Source: Paracoccus salipaludis
GTDB lineage: Bacteria > Pseudomonadota > Alphaproteobacteria > Rhodobacterales > Rhodobacteraceae
Assembly: GCF_002287065.1 (NCBI RefSeq)
Contig: NZ_NSJZ01000005.1
Location: 62,001-126,000 of the forward strand
Length of the DNA: 64,000 nucleotides
Direction: 5' to 3'
This document shows positions 35,360 through 43,763 of this stretch, one piece after another (position 1 is the stretch's first letter; the number at the start of each line of letters is the position of its first letter). The notes below the pieces were generated by a model that worked only from the letters and a program-made list of their open reading frames with translations, did no database searches and was not told the DNA's origin. A program made the position numbers and the translations under genes.

Positions 35360-36519
35360 CACATCAGCTCGACCGCCAGCGCCGTGCCCTCGCCCCCGCC
35401 GATGCAGATCGCGGCGACGCCCCGCTTCTTGCCCTGCTGGCGCAGCGCGTTGATCAGCGTCACGACGATGCGCGCGCCCGACGCGCCGATGGGATGGCCC
35501 AGCGCGCAGGCGCCACCGTTGACGTTCACCTTGTCGGGCGACAGGCCCATCTTCTGCATGAAGGCCATGGGAACGACGGCAAAGGCCTCGTTCACCTCCC
35601 AAAGGTCCACGTCGTCCTTGGACCAGCCGAGCTTCGCCAGCAGCTTTTCCGCCGCCGGAACCGGCGCGGTCGGGAACTCGGCCGGCGCCTGCGCGTGACC
35701 CGCGTGGCCCAGGATGCGCGCGATGGCGCCCTCGGGGTTGTCCGACAGCACCAGCGCCGCCGCACCGTCCGAGATCGAGGACGAGTTCGCCGCCGTCACC
35801 GTCCCGTCCTTGCGGAAGGCGGGCTTCAGCGTCGGGATCTTGTCGGGCCGCGCGTTGCCGGGCTGCTCGTCGGTGTCCACCACCGTCTCGCCGGCGCGGG
35901 TCGCGACCCTGACCGCCACGACCTCGTCGGCGAAGCGCCCTTCCGTGATGGCCGACTGCGCCCGGGTCAGCGAGCGCAGCGCATAGTCGTCCTGCGCCTG
36001 CCGGGTGAACTGGAACTCCTCGGCGCAGTCCTCGGCGAAGGTGCCCATCAGGCGGCCCTTGTCATAGGCGTCCTCGAGCCCGTCGAGGAACATGGAATCG
36101 ATCACCTGCCCGTGCCCCAGCCGGGCGCCGCCGCGCATCTTGGGCAGCAGGTAGGGGGCGTTGGTCATGCTTTCCATCCCGCCCGCGACGACCGTGCGGG
36201 CGGACCCGGCGCGGATCGCGTCCGAGGCCGACATCAGCGCCTGCATCCCCGAGCCGCACATCTTGTTCAGCGTGACGGCGGGCACCGACTGCGGCAGGCC
36301 CGCGCCCAGCGCCGCCTGGCGCGCGGGCGCCTGGCCCTGCCCCGCGGGCAGGACGCAGCCCATCAGCACCTCGTCCACCTGCGCGCCGTCCACGCCCGCG
36401 CGGGACAGCGCCTCGGCGATGGCGGCGGCGCCCAGCTCGGGGGCGGTCAGGGGCGACAGGGCGCCCTGCATCCCGCCCATGGGGGTGCGGACGGCGGCAT
36501 GGACATAGACGGCGTTCAT
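35359..36519 (-). CDS. Acetyl-CoA C-acetyltransferase (thiolase)
   Basis: A 386-residue thiolase. The nucleophilic Cys is C88 in LNKMCGSGMQA, the catalytic His is in NVNGGACALGHPIGASGAR, NEAFAVVP follows the family pattern, and the second Cys is in AAICIGGGEGTALAVE. It catalyses condensation of two acetyl-CoA or thiolysis of acetoacetyl-CoA, in PHB synthesis, the ethylmalonyl-CoA route or beta-oxidation. No phaB or fad gene is nearby, so the pathway is open. Confidence 0.92.
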   Translation of the reverse strand: MNAVYVHAAVRTPMGGMQGALSPLTAPELGAAAIAEALSRAGVDGAQVDEVLMGCVLPAGQGQAPARQAALGAGLPQSVPAVTLNKMCGSGMQALMSASDAIRAGSARTVVAGGMESMTNAPYLLPKMRGGARLGHGQVIDSMFLDGLEDAYDKGRLMGTFAEDCAEEFQFTRQAQDDYALRSLTRAQSAITEGRFADEVVAVRVATRAGETVVDTDEQPGNARPDKIPTLKPAFRKDGTVTAANSSSISDGAAALVLSDNPEGAIARILGHAGHAQAPAEFPTAPVPAAEKLLAKLGWSKDDVDLWEVNEAFAVVPMAFMQKMGLSPDKVNVNGGACALGHPIGASGARIVVTLINALRQQGKKRGVAAICIGGGEGTALAVELM

Positions 36520-36601
36520 GGGGATCTCGCGTGCTTACGGTTTGGCAAGGATTCTGCGCTAACCATGCCGGCAAGGACGGAGTCGCTGCAAGGGGCCAGC
36601 C

Positions 36602-36943
36602 ATGAACATCACGATCGACGAGATTGACGGCGGCGTTCGCGCCCATGTGGCCGAGCCGCGGCTGGACGCGGCGCTGGCGATCCGCTTCAAGGACCGGCTG
36701 CGCGAGGTGGTGAGCCGGCACGGGCCGCTGATCCTGCTGGACCTGTCCGAGGTGAACTTCATGGACAGCTCGGGCCTGGGCGCGATCCTGGCCATCCGGC
36801 GCGCCCTGCCGCCCGGCCGGCGGATCGAGCTGACGGGGCTGACGCCCAACGTGGACCGGGTGTTCCGGCTGACGCGGATGGACATGATCTTCACCATCCA
36901 TGGCGCCGGCGACGCGCCCGCCGCAACGGAGGCGGAGGCATGA
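36602..36943 (+). CDS. STAS-domain anti-anti-sigma factor-like protein
   Basis: A 113-residue SpoIIAA/RsbV-type STAS protein. The phosphoacceptor Ser lies in VNFMDSSGLGAIL (S56 by alignment with Bacillus SpoIIAA), followed by a helix and the closing VFRLTRMDMIFTIH. In partner switching, the unphosphorylated form binds the kinase partner and releases its client. It has AAGGGG upstream of the ATG and overlaps the downstream kinase-like gene by ATGA, so the pair is co-expressed. Confidence 0.92.
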   Translation: MNITIDEIDGGVRAHVAEPRLDAALAIRFKDRLREVVSRHGPLILLDLSEVNFMDSSGLGAILAIRRALPPGRRIELTGLTPNVDRVFRLTRMDMIFTIHGAGDAPAATEAEA

Positions 36944-37494
36944 TCCGCGTCAGCCTGCCGCCGAACCGTTCCCATCCCCCGCGCGGAGAGCCGATGTTCC
37001 ACCGCATCCTGGATGCCGACACGACCGCAGTCCAACAGGCGCTGATGGACGTCCGCGCGCGCTTCGAGGGCACCGTCCCCGACGACGCCCTGGCCCGGAC
37101 GGAGCTGGTGCTGGCCGAAGTGCTCAACAACATCGCCCAGCATGGCACCGGCACGGGGAAGGAGCCCCTGCCGGGCGGGCCGCCCCGCCGGACCGTCACG
37201 ATACACCTGACGGTGACCCGGCACGCGGGGGGTCTGGCCTGCGCGGTGACCGATGACGGGCCGCCCCTGCCGACCGACTGCCTGGCAGAGCCCGACCATC
37301 TTCCCTCGCCCGAACTGTCGGCGCTGCGGGCGGGCGGCTTCGGCTGGGTCATCATCCGCGACCTCACCCGCTCGCTGTTCCATTACCGCGAGATGAACCG
37401 CAACGTGCTGTGCTTCAACATCCCCCGCAGCGATGGCGGCGACATGCCGGTGCCGGACGGGGGCGCGGACAGCGCGGCGGTCGGCGCGGCCTGA
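36940..37494 (+). CDS. RsbW/SpoIIAB-like ATP-binding (HATPase) protein
   Basis: A 184-residue GHKL-fold protein like the anti-sigma factor kinases RsbW/SpoIIAB. The N-box is ELVLAEVLNNIAQHG, the G1-like box is AVTDDGPPLP, and the G2-like region is RAGGFGWVIIRDL. It should bind ATP and phosphorylate the STAS partner encoded just upstream. No sigma factor, PP2C phosphatase or response regulator is nearby, so its client is unknown. The 3' end lies 3 bp from the convergent uvrC stop. Confidence 0.88.
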   Translation: MIRVSLPPNRSHPPRGEPMFHRILDADTTAVQQALMDVRARFEGTVPDDALARTELVLAEVLNNIAQHGTGTGKEPLPGGPPRRTVTIHLTVTRHAGGLACAVTDDGPPLPTDCLAEPDHLPSPELSALRAGGFGWVIIRDLTRSLFHYREMNRNVLCFNIPRSDGGDMPVPDGGADSAAVGAA

Positions 37495-37497
37495 CGC

Positions 37498-39372
37498 CTA
37501 CCCCTCGGGGTGGAAATGGTCGTGGATCGTCCGCGCCATCGCCGCCGAGATGCCCGGCGCGGCCTGCAGGTCCTCGAGCCCCGCGCGCGCCACCGCCTTG
37601 GCGCTGCCGAAATGCGCCAGCAGCGCCCGCTTGCGGGTTGCGCCCACGCCAGCGATCTCGTCCAGCGGGTTCGCCATGGCCTGCTTCGTGCGCCGCGCGC
37701 GGTGGGTGCCGATGGCCCAGCGGTGCGCCTCGTCCCGCAGGCGCTGGATGAAATACAGGACGGGATCGTTCATGGGCAGGGCCCGGGGGCGCTGGCCGGG
37801 ACGGTGGAACTCTTCCTTGCCGTGGTCGCGGTCCTCGCCCTTGGCCACCCCGATCAGGGGAATGTCCTCGACCCCCATCTCGGCCATGATCCCGGCGACG
37901 GCGGACACCTGCCCCGCGCCGCCGTCGATCAGCAGCAGGTCCGGCCAGGCATCGGACTGGCGGTCCGGGTCCTCCTTCAGCAGGTGGGAAAAGCGCCGCG
38001 TCAGAACCTCGCGCATCATGCCGAAGTCGTCGCCGGGCGTGATCTCGGTGCCCTTGATGTTGAACTTGCGATACTGGCTTTTCATCCAGCCCTCGGGCCC
38101 TGCGACGATCATGCCGCCGACGGGGGCCGCGCCCTGGATATGGCTGTTGTCGTAAACCTCGATCCGGCGCGGGACCACGGGCAGGTCGAAGGCCTCGGCC
38201 AGCCCTTCCAGCAGCCGCCTTTGCGTGGCGCTTTCCGCCAGACGGCGCGCGAGGCTTTCGCGCGCGTTCCGCAGGGCGTTCGCCACAAGCGCCGCCTTCT
38301 CCCCCCGCTGCGGCACGCCCACGGCCACGCGGCGCCCCGCCCGGTCCGACAGCAGCCGTGCCATCAGGTCGGCGTCCTCGGTCCCGTGGCTCAGCAGGAT
38401 CAGCCGCGGCGGCACCTTGTCGTCGTAGAACTGCGCCAGGAAGGCCTGCATGATCTCCTCGGCGGACTCCGAGCCGCCGGTGCGGGGATAGAAATCGCGG
38501 TTGCCCCAGCTCTGGTTGCCGCGGATGAAGAAGACCTGAACGCAGGCCTGCCCCGCCTCCATGTGCAGCGCCACGACATCGGCCTCGGCCACGCCCTTGG
38601 GGTTGATCGCCTGCACCGACTGGACGGCGGTCAGCGCCTTGATCCGGTCGCGCAGGGCGGCGGCGCGCTCGTATTCCATCGCCTGCGCCGCCTCGGCCAT
38701 CTCGGCCCCCAGCCGTGCCTGGACCGCCGTGGACCGCCCCTGCAGGAAGCGTTCCGCATCCGCGACCAGCTCGGCATAGGCGTCCTGATCGATGCGGCCG
38801 ACGCAGGGCGCGCTGCAGCGCTTGATCTGGTGCAACAGGCAGGGCCGCGTGCGGGACGAAAAGGTCGCGTCCGTGCAGGACCGCAGCAGGAACACCCGCT
38901 GCAACTGGTTCAGCGTCCGGTTCACCGCCCCGGCGCTGGCGAAGGGGCCGTAATAGTCGCCCTTTTCCGACTTAGCCCCGCGGTGCTTCTTGATCTGCGG
39001 AAAGGGATGCGCCTTGGACACCAGGATGTTGGGGAAGGACTTGTCGTCCCGCAGCAGCACGTTGTAGCGCGGCTTGAGCTGCTTGATGAGGTTCTGTTCC
39101 AGCAGCAGCGCCTCGGTTTCCGTGCGCGTGGTCAGGAACATCATGCTGGCCGTCTCGCGGATCATCCGCGCGATGCGCCCCGAATGGCCCGAAGGCCGGG
39201 CATAGTTCGACACCCGCGCCTTCAGGTTCCGCGCCTTGCCGACGTAAAGCACCGCCCCTTGCGCATCGAGCATCCGGTAGACGCCGGGGCTGGAATCGAG
39301 CCTGCGGCAGTAATCGGCGATCAGCCGGTGGCCGGTCAGAGGGGCTTCGGTCGGGGGTGCTGTGTCGTCCAT
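37498..39372 (-). CDS. uvrC: Excinuclease ABC subunit C
   Basis: A 624-residue nuclease subunit of UvrABC nucleotide excision repair. The GIY-YIG domain is at residues about 28-105 ([20 protein letters not shown]), a UVR motif ([20 protein letters not shown]) is near residue 215, the RNase-H-like 5' nuclease domain includes [10 protein letters not shown] and [10 protein letters not shown], and helix-hairpin-helix sequence ends the protein ([25 protein letters not shown]). I see no alphaproteobacterial LexA box (GTTC-N7-GTTC or GAAC-N7-GAAC) upstream. Confidence 0.96.
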   Translation of the reverse strand: MDDTAPPTEAPLTGHRLIADYCRRLDSSPGVYRMLDAQGAVLYVGKARNLKARVSNYARPSGHSGRIARMIRETASMMFLTTRTETEALLLEQNLIKQLKPRYNVLLRDDKSFPNILVSKAHPFPQIKKHRGAKSEKGDYYGPFASAGAVNRTLNQLQRVFLLRSCTDATFSSRTRPCLLHQIKRCSAPCVGRIDQDAYAELVADAERFLQGRSTAVQARLGAEMAEAAQAMEYERAAALRDRIKALTAVQSVQAINPKGVAEADVVALHMEAGQACVQVFFIRGNQSWGNRDFYPRTGGSESAEEIMQAFLAQFYDDKVPPRLILLSHGTEDADLMARLLSDRAGRRVAVGVPQRGEKAALVANALRNARESLARRLAESATQRRLLEGLAEAFDLPVVPRRIEVYDNSHIQGAAPVGGMIVAGPEGWMKSQYRKFNIKGTEITPGDDFGMMREVLTRRFSHLLKEDPDRQSDAWPDLLLIDGGAGQVSAVAGIMAEMGVEDIPLIGVAKGEDRDHGKEEFHRPGQRPRALPMNDPVLYFIQRLRDEAHRWAIGTHRARRTKQAMANPLDEIAGVGATRKRALLAHFGSAKAVARAGLEDLQAAPGISAAMARTIHDHFHPEG

Positions 39373-39446
39373 GGGGCCTAGAAAGTGATTCCTGTCTCAG
39401 CCCGCAAGTGCGGGTCGGGCGCAACCGGATTTGTGTCCACGGAATC

Positions 39447-39643
39447 TGTGGACAACTTTGTGGATCGGCTGCGGACGATGATGCGCCCGGACAGGAATTC
39501 CAAGGGATTTCCACTTTTGCATAAAAATTAGGCAGATATTCAGGCCACTGTTTTTACTGAGTTTTTTCTTGAACTCGCCCAAGCCCATGATTCAGCGTGA
39601 GGATTCATGAATGTGGCGTGACACCCACCGGACGCGTGGACAA
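39447..39643. other. DnaA-box-like sites next to an AT-rich stretch upstream of uvrC
   Basis: Within the 298-bp gap between the SDR stop and the uvrC start are TGTGGACAA (39447-39455), TGTGGATCG (39459-39467, same orientation, 12 bp apart) and CGTGGACAA (39635-39643). Their complements, TTGTCCACA, CGATCCACA and TTGTCCACG, differ from TTATCCACA by one or two bases. Between them, 39507-39572 is strongly A/T-rich with T5 and T6 runs, unlike the rest of the window. The region must also hold the uvrC promoter. DnaA binding is inference. Confidence 0.35.
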
Positions 39644-39670
39644 ACCGCCGCAGCGTCACCCCCGCAGGGC

Positions 39671-40450
39671 TCAGGAGCCCAGGATGTCCGGCGTCTGCCA
39701 GCCCAGGTGCTGGCCGCCGTCCACGCAGATCAGCTGCCCCGTCACGGCCTTCGCATCGAGCAGATAGAGAAGGGCGCGCGCGATGTCCCCCGCGTCCGCC
39801 CCCCGCTGCAGGATGGTGGCGGCACGCTGGCGGGCGAAATGCACGTCGCTCTGCCGGGCGCCCTGCATCGTGGGTCCCGGCCCGATGGCGTTGACGCGCA
39901 CATGGGGCGCCAGCGCCTGGGCCGAGGTGCGCGTCAGCCACCACAGCCCCGCCTTGGCCAGCGAATAGGTCATGAAGGCGGGCGTCGGCTTCAGCACCCG
40001 CTGGTCGATCATGTTGACGACCAGCCCATGCGCCACCGGCTCGCCGTCCCGCGCGGGGGGTGGCGGCAGTTGCGCCGCGAAGGCCTGCGTCAGGACGAAC
40101 GGCGCGCGCAGGTTGGACCCGATGTGCCGGTCCCAACTGTCGCGCGTGGCCGTTTCCAGCGTGTCGTGTTCGAAGATCGAGGCGTTGTTGACCAGCACCG
40201 TCAGCGGCCCCAACGCCTGCACGACCGAGGGGATCAGCCCCTGCGTCTGGTCCTCGTCCAGCAGATCGGCGCGGAAGGCCTGCGCCCGGACGCCGAGGGC
40301 GCGGGCCTCGGCCGCGGTGGCCTCGGCCTCGGCGGCGGATCCGTTGTAATGAATGGCGATGTCATGGCCCCGCTCGGCCAGCGCCAGCGCCATCGCCCGG
40401 CCCAGCCGCTTCGCGGCCCCCGTGACAAGCGCCACGCCCTCAGCGGCCAA
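39671..40450 (-). CDS. Short-chain dehydrogenase/reductase, pteridine-reductase-like
   Basis: A 259-residue SDR. The cofactor motif is TGAAKRLGRA; RxxRAxAFRADLLDE follows and VLVNNASIF is the NNA motif. The catalytic Tyr and Lys are in MTYSLAKAGL, and the end GQLICVDGGQHLGW closes the family pattern. TGAAKRLG and the ARG-rich loop resemble pteridine and dihydromonapterin reductases (FolM/PTR1). The start is TTG at 40450 (a GTG at 40435 is an alternative), overlapping the upstream 37-codon ORF by 11 nt. It forms an operon with that ORF and the S49 peptidase. Confidence 0.82.
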   Translation of the reverse strand: MAAEGVALVTGAAKRLGRAMALALAERGHDIAIHYNGSAAEAEATAAEARALGVRAQAFRADLLDEDQTQGLIPSVVQALGPLTVLVNNASIFEHDTLETATRDSWDRHIGSNLRAPFVLTQAFAAQLPPPPARDGEPVAHGLVVNMIDQRVLKPTPAFMTYSLAKAGLWWLTRTSAQALAPHVRVNAIGPGPTMQGARQSDVHFARQRAATILQRGADAGDIARALLYLLDAKAVTGQLICVDGGQHLGWQTPDILGS

Positions 40451-40553
40451 GGCGCAGCCCCAGAAGCCGCGCGATCAGGCGACGGAAGCCGGGGCCGAAG
40501 GCCAGCGCCATGGCCACCATGATCAGCAGGAACAGGATCACGGTCTTCAGCAT
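40440..40553 (-). CDS. 37-residue single-pass membrane protein
   Basis: An ORF of 37 codons with a good Shine-Dalgarno (GGGAGG, 6 nt before the ATG). The product starts MLKTVILFLLIMVAMALAFG, one hydrophobic helix, and ends with a short basic tail rich in Arg (GFRRLIARLLGLRLGR). The ATG is 2 nt after the S49 peptidase stop and the ORF overlaps the SDR start, so the three are translated in series. I do not recognise a family. The spacing and ribosome binding site make it a likely real gene despite its size. Confidence 0.65.
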   Translation of the reverse strand: MLKTVILFLLIMVAMALAFGPGFRRLIARLLGLRLGR

Positions 40554-40555
40554 GG

Positions 40556-41365
40556 TCAGCCTCCCGGCGTCAGCCGCGCGAAGGCGGCGCGCTCGGCGGC
40601 CGCGTCGATGAAGTCGTCGGCCGAGATGCCGAAGCGCCGCAGGAAGGGCACCCGCTGGCCATAGGTCTGGAAGCGGACCTTGTCGCCGAACAGGTCGCGC
40701 ATCACGGGCTCCAGATGGCCGATGCCGTCGGCGAGGCCAAGGTCCACCGCCTCGCGCCCGACCCAGACATCGCCAGTGAAATAGTCGCGCGCAGGGTCCA
40801 GCCTGTCACCGCGGCGCGCGCGGACCTGCGCCTTAAAGGCCTCGTGGATCGGCTCGAGCAGGCGGTGCAGGCGGGCCACGTCCTCGGGCTTTTCCGGGCG
40901 GAACGGGTCCAGCCAGGACTTGGCGGTGCCGGCGGTATGGACGCGCCGCTCGATCCCGTGGCGGGCGATCAGGTCCGAAAAGCCGAAGCCCGCCGAGATC
41001 ACGCCGATCGAGCCCAGGACCGAGGATTCATCCGCCCAGATCGTGTCGGCGGCGGTGGCGAGCCAATAGCCGCCCGAGGCCGCGACATCCTCGACAAAGA
41101 CATGGACGGGGACGTGGTGGCGGTCGGCAAGCCGGCGGATGCGCGCGGCGATCAGCGAGGATTGCACGGGCGATCCGCCAGGCGAGTTCAGCGCGATGGC
41201 GACGGCCACGGGCTTGCCCCGGGTGAAGGCGCGCCCCAGCAGGGCCGCGAGCCCCGCGTCGGACAGCCCCGCGCCGCCGCCCGTCCGCGCCGCCACGCCG
41301 ATGGCGCCCTGCAGTCGGATGACGGAAACGGTCGGGCGCCGGGGCGACAGGAAGGGGATGCGCAT
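40556..41365 (-). CDS. S49-family signal-peptide peptidase-like protease
   Basis: A 269-residue SppA/SohB-type serine protease. The nucleophile is S97 in VEDVAASGGYWLA, and the general base Lys is probably K149 in HTAGTAKSW; LNSPGGSPVQSS and SVLGSIGVISAGF are typical. No N-terminal membrane helix is present, so it may be cytoplasmic or peripherally bound, possibly relying on the 37-aa membrane protein encoded next; that link is speculation. Family role: degradation of cleaved signal peptides or membrane protein quality control. Confidence 0.88.
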   Translation of the reverse strand: MRIPFLSPRRPTVSVIRLQGAIGVAARTGGGAGLSDAGLAALLGRAFTRGKPVAVAIALNSPGGSPVQSSLIAARIRRLADRHHVPVHVFVEDVAASGGYWLATAADTIWADESSVLGSIGVISAGFGFSDLIARHGIERRVHTAGTAKSWLDPFRPEKPEDVARLHRLLEPIHEAFKAQVRARRGDRLDPARDYFTGDVWVGREAVDLGLADGIGHLEPVMRDLFGDKVRFQTYGQRVPFLRRFGISADDFIDAAAERAAFARLTPGG

Positions 41366-41701
41366 GGGTCCGAGATAAGCCCTGCGCCCCCACCCGGCAA
41401 GCCGCGTGCGGCGGATGCACGCGCGATGCAGACGCGAGGGGTTTTGCCCGCCTGCCCGTTGCGGCGCGGACGATCTGTCACCGGACCTGCCGCACGGAAG
41501 CGCAGAAAAGGAAAACGGTCCGCCCCGGGGCGTCGGGGAAACATTTCGTTCCACGTCGCGTTTAAAGCCGGATCGGCGGGCGCCGAGGGTCCGGCGGCCT
41601 GCGGAAAACGGTCCCCGGGCCGCGATTTTGCGTTCCGGGCCAATCCCTTGTTGCACGAGACCATGGGGGTTAGATGCCCTTGACCGGAAGGGAAGGCCGC
41701 C
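41366..41701. other. Intergenic region upstream of the sulfate transport operon
   Basis: 336 bp between the divergent S49 peptidase and cysA starts. No convincing coding frame is seen. It has a stretch of A-runs (AGAAAAGGAAAAC, near 41510) and a candidate cysA promoter at its right end. It presumably holds controls for both operons. Confidence 0.5.
41648..41676 (+). promoter_or_regulatory. Candidate promoter of the sulfate ABC operon
   Basis: TTGTTG (41648-41653) and TAGATG (41671-41676), separated by 17 nt, lie 25 nt upstream of the cysA ATG, which has GGAAGGGAAGG as Shine-Dalgarno. The -10 match is weak. Confidence 0.35.
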
Positions 41702-42751
41702 ATGACCATCGAGATCGCGCAGATGACCCGGAGCTTCGGCAAGACTGCCGTGCTGCGCGGCATCGACCTGACGGTGGCCGATGGCGAGCTTGTGGCGCTG
41801 CTGGGTCCCTCGGGATCGGGCAAGACGACGCTTCTGAAGATCATCGCGGGGCTCGACTGGCCTGACGCGGGTCGGCTGACAGTGGACGGGGCGGACTGGC
41901 TGAAGCTCGACCCGCAGGACCGCCGCATCGGCTTCGTCTTCCAGAACTACGCGCTGTTCCCGCACATGACGGTGCGCGACAACATCGCCTTCGGCCTGAC
42001 CGTGCGGCCTAAGGGCCAGCGCCCCGGCCGTGCCGAGATCCGGCGCCGCGTGGACGAGCTGCTGGGCTTCCTGCAGATCGGCGCGCTGGGTGACCGCCAT
42101 CCGGCGCAGCTGTCGGGCGGCCAGCGCCAGCGTGTCGCCCTAGGCCGGGCGCTGGCGATCGAGCCGACGGTTCTGCTGCTGGACGAGCCCTTCGGGGCGC
42201 TGGATGCCGCCGTCCGGCGCGACCTGCGCCAATGGCTGCGCGGCGTCCATGACGCGACCGGCACCACCACGATCTTCGTCACCCATGACCAAGAGGAGGC
42301 CTTCGAACTGGCCGACCGCGTGGTGGTCATGGACCAGGGCCGGATCGTCCAGACGGGCGATGCCGCGACCATCCACGATTCCCCCGCCACGCCCTTTGTC
42401 GCGGATTTCATGGGCGCGTCGATCCAGTTGCCGGTGACGGTGCAGGGCGGGCGGCTGGCCGCGCCGGGGCTGGACGCGGGCCACCTGCCCGCCCGCCTGC
42501 CCGACGGCCCCGCGCGGCTGTTCGTCCGCCCCGAGGACCTGACCCCCGTTCCCGACCCCGGCGGCCCCTGGACGGTGGCCTCGGTGTCCAACACCGGCGC
42601 GCATCTGCGGCTGGTCCTGTCGGACGCGGCGGGCACCGAGATCCCTGCCGACCTGCGCCGGCGCAGCCCGCGCGCGGCCCAGATCGCCCCCGGCATGCGG
42701 GTCAACCTGCGCCCCGAACATGCCTCTGTCTTTCCTGCTGAAACCGCCTGA
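41702..42751 (+). CDS. cysA: Sulfate/thiosulfate ABC transporter ATP-binding protein
   Basis: A 349-residue ABC ATPase. Walker A is GPSGSGKTT, the signature is LSGGQRQRVALGRAL, Walker B is VLLLDEPFGALD and the switch His is in VTHDQEEAFE. After residue about 235 a TOBE-like regulatory domain follows. It energises the CysTW permease. First gene of cysA-sbp-cysT-cysW; the next gene begins 13 bp after its stop. Confidence 0.9.
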   Translation: MTIEIAQMTRSFGKTAVLRGIDLTVADGELVALLGPSGSGKTTLLKIIAGLDWPDAGRLTVDGADWLKLDPQDRRIGFVFQNYALFPHMTVRDNIAFGLTVRPKGQRPGRAEIRRRVDELLGFLQIGALGDRHPAQLSGGQRQRVALGRALAIEPTVLLLDEPFGALDAAVRRDLRQWLRGVHDATGTTTIFVTHDQEEAFELADRVVVMDQGRIVQTGDAATIHDSPATPFVADFMGASIQLPVTVQGGRLAAPGLDAGHLPARLPDGPARLFVRPEDLTPVPDPGGPWTVASVSNTGAHLRLVLSDAAGTEIPADLRRRSPRAAQIAPGMRVNLRPEHASVFPAETA

Positions 42752-42764
42752 AAGGGTTCTTCCG

Positions 42765-43763
42765 ATGAAACTGAGCGCAATCAAGGCGGCGGTGGCCGCG
42801 CTGGTGCTGGCGGCAACGCCCGCCCTGGCGCAGGACAAGCTGCTGAACGTTAGCTACGACATCAGCCGCGAGCTGTTCGAGGCGCTGAACCCCGTCTTTG
42901 CCGAAGCCTGGAAGGCCAAGTCCGGCAATGACGTGACCATCGAGCAGTCGCACGCGGGCTCGTCCAAGCAGGCGCGGTCCATTCTCGAAGGGCTGCCGGC
43001 GGATGTCGTGACCTTCAACCAGGAAACCGACGTGAACATGCTGGCCAAGGGCGGCATGGTCGCGGAAAACTGGCGCGAGGCCTTCCCGAACAACGCCTCG
43101 CCCTGGTATTCGGCACCGGCCTTCCTGGTGCGCGAGGGCAACCCCAAGAACATCCGGAACTGGTCGGACCTCGCGCGCGAGGACGTGCAGGTGGTCTTCC
43201 CCAACCCCAAGACGTCCGGAAACGGCCGCTACACCTATCTGGCGGCCTATGCCTTCGCGCTGCGCGAGAACAACGGCGACCAGGCGGCGGCGCAGGATTT
43301 CGTCCGCAAGATCATGGGCAACGTGCCGGTCTTCGACACCGGGGGGCGCGCCGCGACCCAGACCTTCGTCGAACGGGGCATCGGTGACGTGCTGGTGACC
43401 TTCGAGGCCGAGACGCGCCAGATCGCCGCGCAATATGCCGACCGCGGACTGGTGCCGATCACGCCGCCGGTCAGCCTGTTCTCGGCCTTCCCCGTCGCGG
43501 TGGTCGAGGAGAACACCGAAAGGAACGGCACCACGGAACTGGCGACCGAATACCTGAACTGGCTGTATTCCCCCGAGGCGCAGCGCATCGTGGCCGAGGG
43601 CGGCAACCGGGCGGCCAACCAGGAGGTCGCGGCCGAGTTCGCCGACAGGTTCCCGCAGGTCGAACTGCTGACCGTCGAGGACGTCTTCGGCGGCTGGGAC
43701 AAGGTCGAATCCGAGCATCTCGCCTCGGGCGGCATCCTCGACCAGGTGTTCACCAACCAATGA
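42765..43763 (+). CDS. sbp: Sulfate-binding protein
   Basis: A 332-residue periplasmic binding protein. The signal peptide (MKLSAIKAAVAALVLAATPA, cleaved at ALAQ-DK) is followed by LLNVSYDISRELFEALNPVF, SHAGSSKQAR, NPKTSGNGRYTYLAA and LTVEDVFGGW, all typical of Sbp/CysP. It delivers sulfate to CysTWA. GAAAGGG precedes the ATG by 8 nt. Sulfate versus thiosulfate preference is not decided. It overlaps cysT by 4 nt. Confidence 0.93.
   Translation: MKLSAIKAAVAALVLAATPALAQDKLLNVSYDISRELFEALNPVFAEAWKAKSGNDVTIEQSHAGSSKQARSILEGLPADVVTFNQETDVNMLAKGGMVAENWREAFPNNASPWYSAPAFLVREGNPKNIRNWSDLAREDVQVVFPNPKTSGNGRYTYLAAYAFALRENNGDQAAAQDFVRKIMGNVPVFDTGGRAATQTFVERGIGDVLVTFEAETRQIAAQYADRGLVPITPPVSLFSAFPVAVVEENTERNGTTELATEYLNWLYSPEAQRIVAEGGNRAANQEVAAEFADRFPQVELLTVEDVFGGWDKVESEHLASGGILDQVFTNQ

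Noticed and set aside
39373..39670. Calling this region the chromosomal origin
   Set aside because: The DnaA-like boxes are imperfect and dnaA, parAB, hemE and other usual origin neighbours are absent; left as a finding only.
41406..41705. A 99-codon frame upstream of cysA
   Set aside because: Arg/Pro-rich composition, no Shine-Dalgarno, and it covers the likely cysA promoter.
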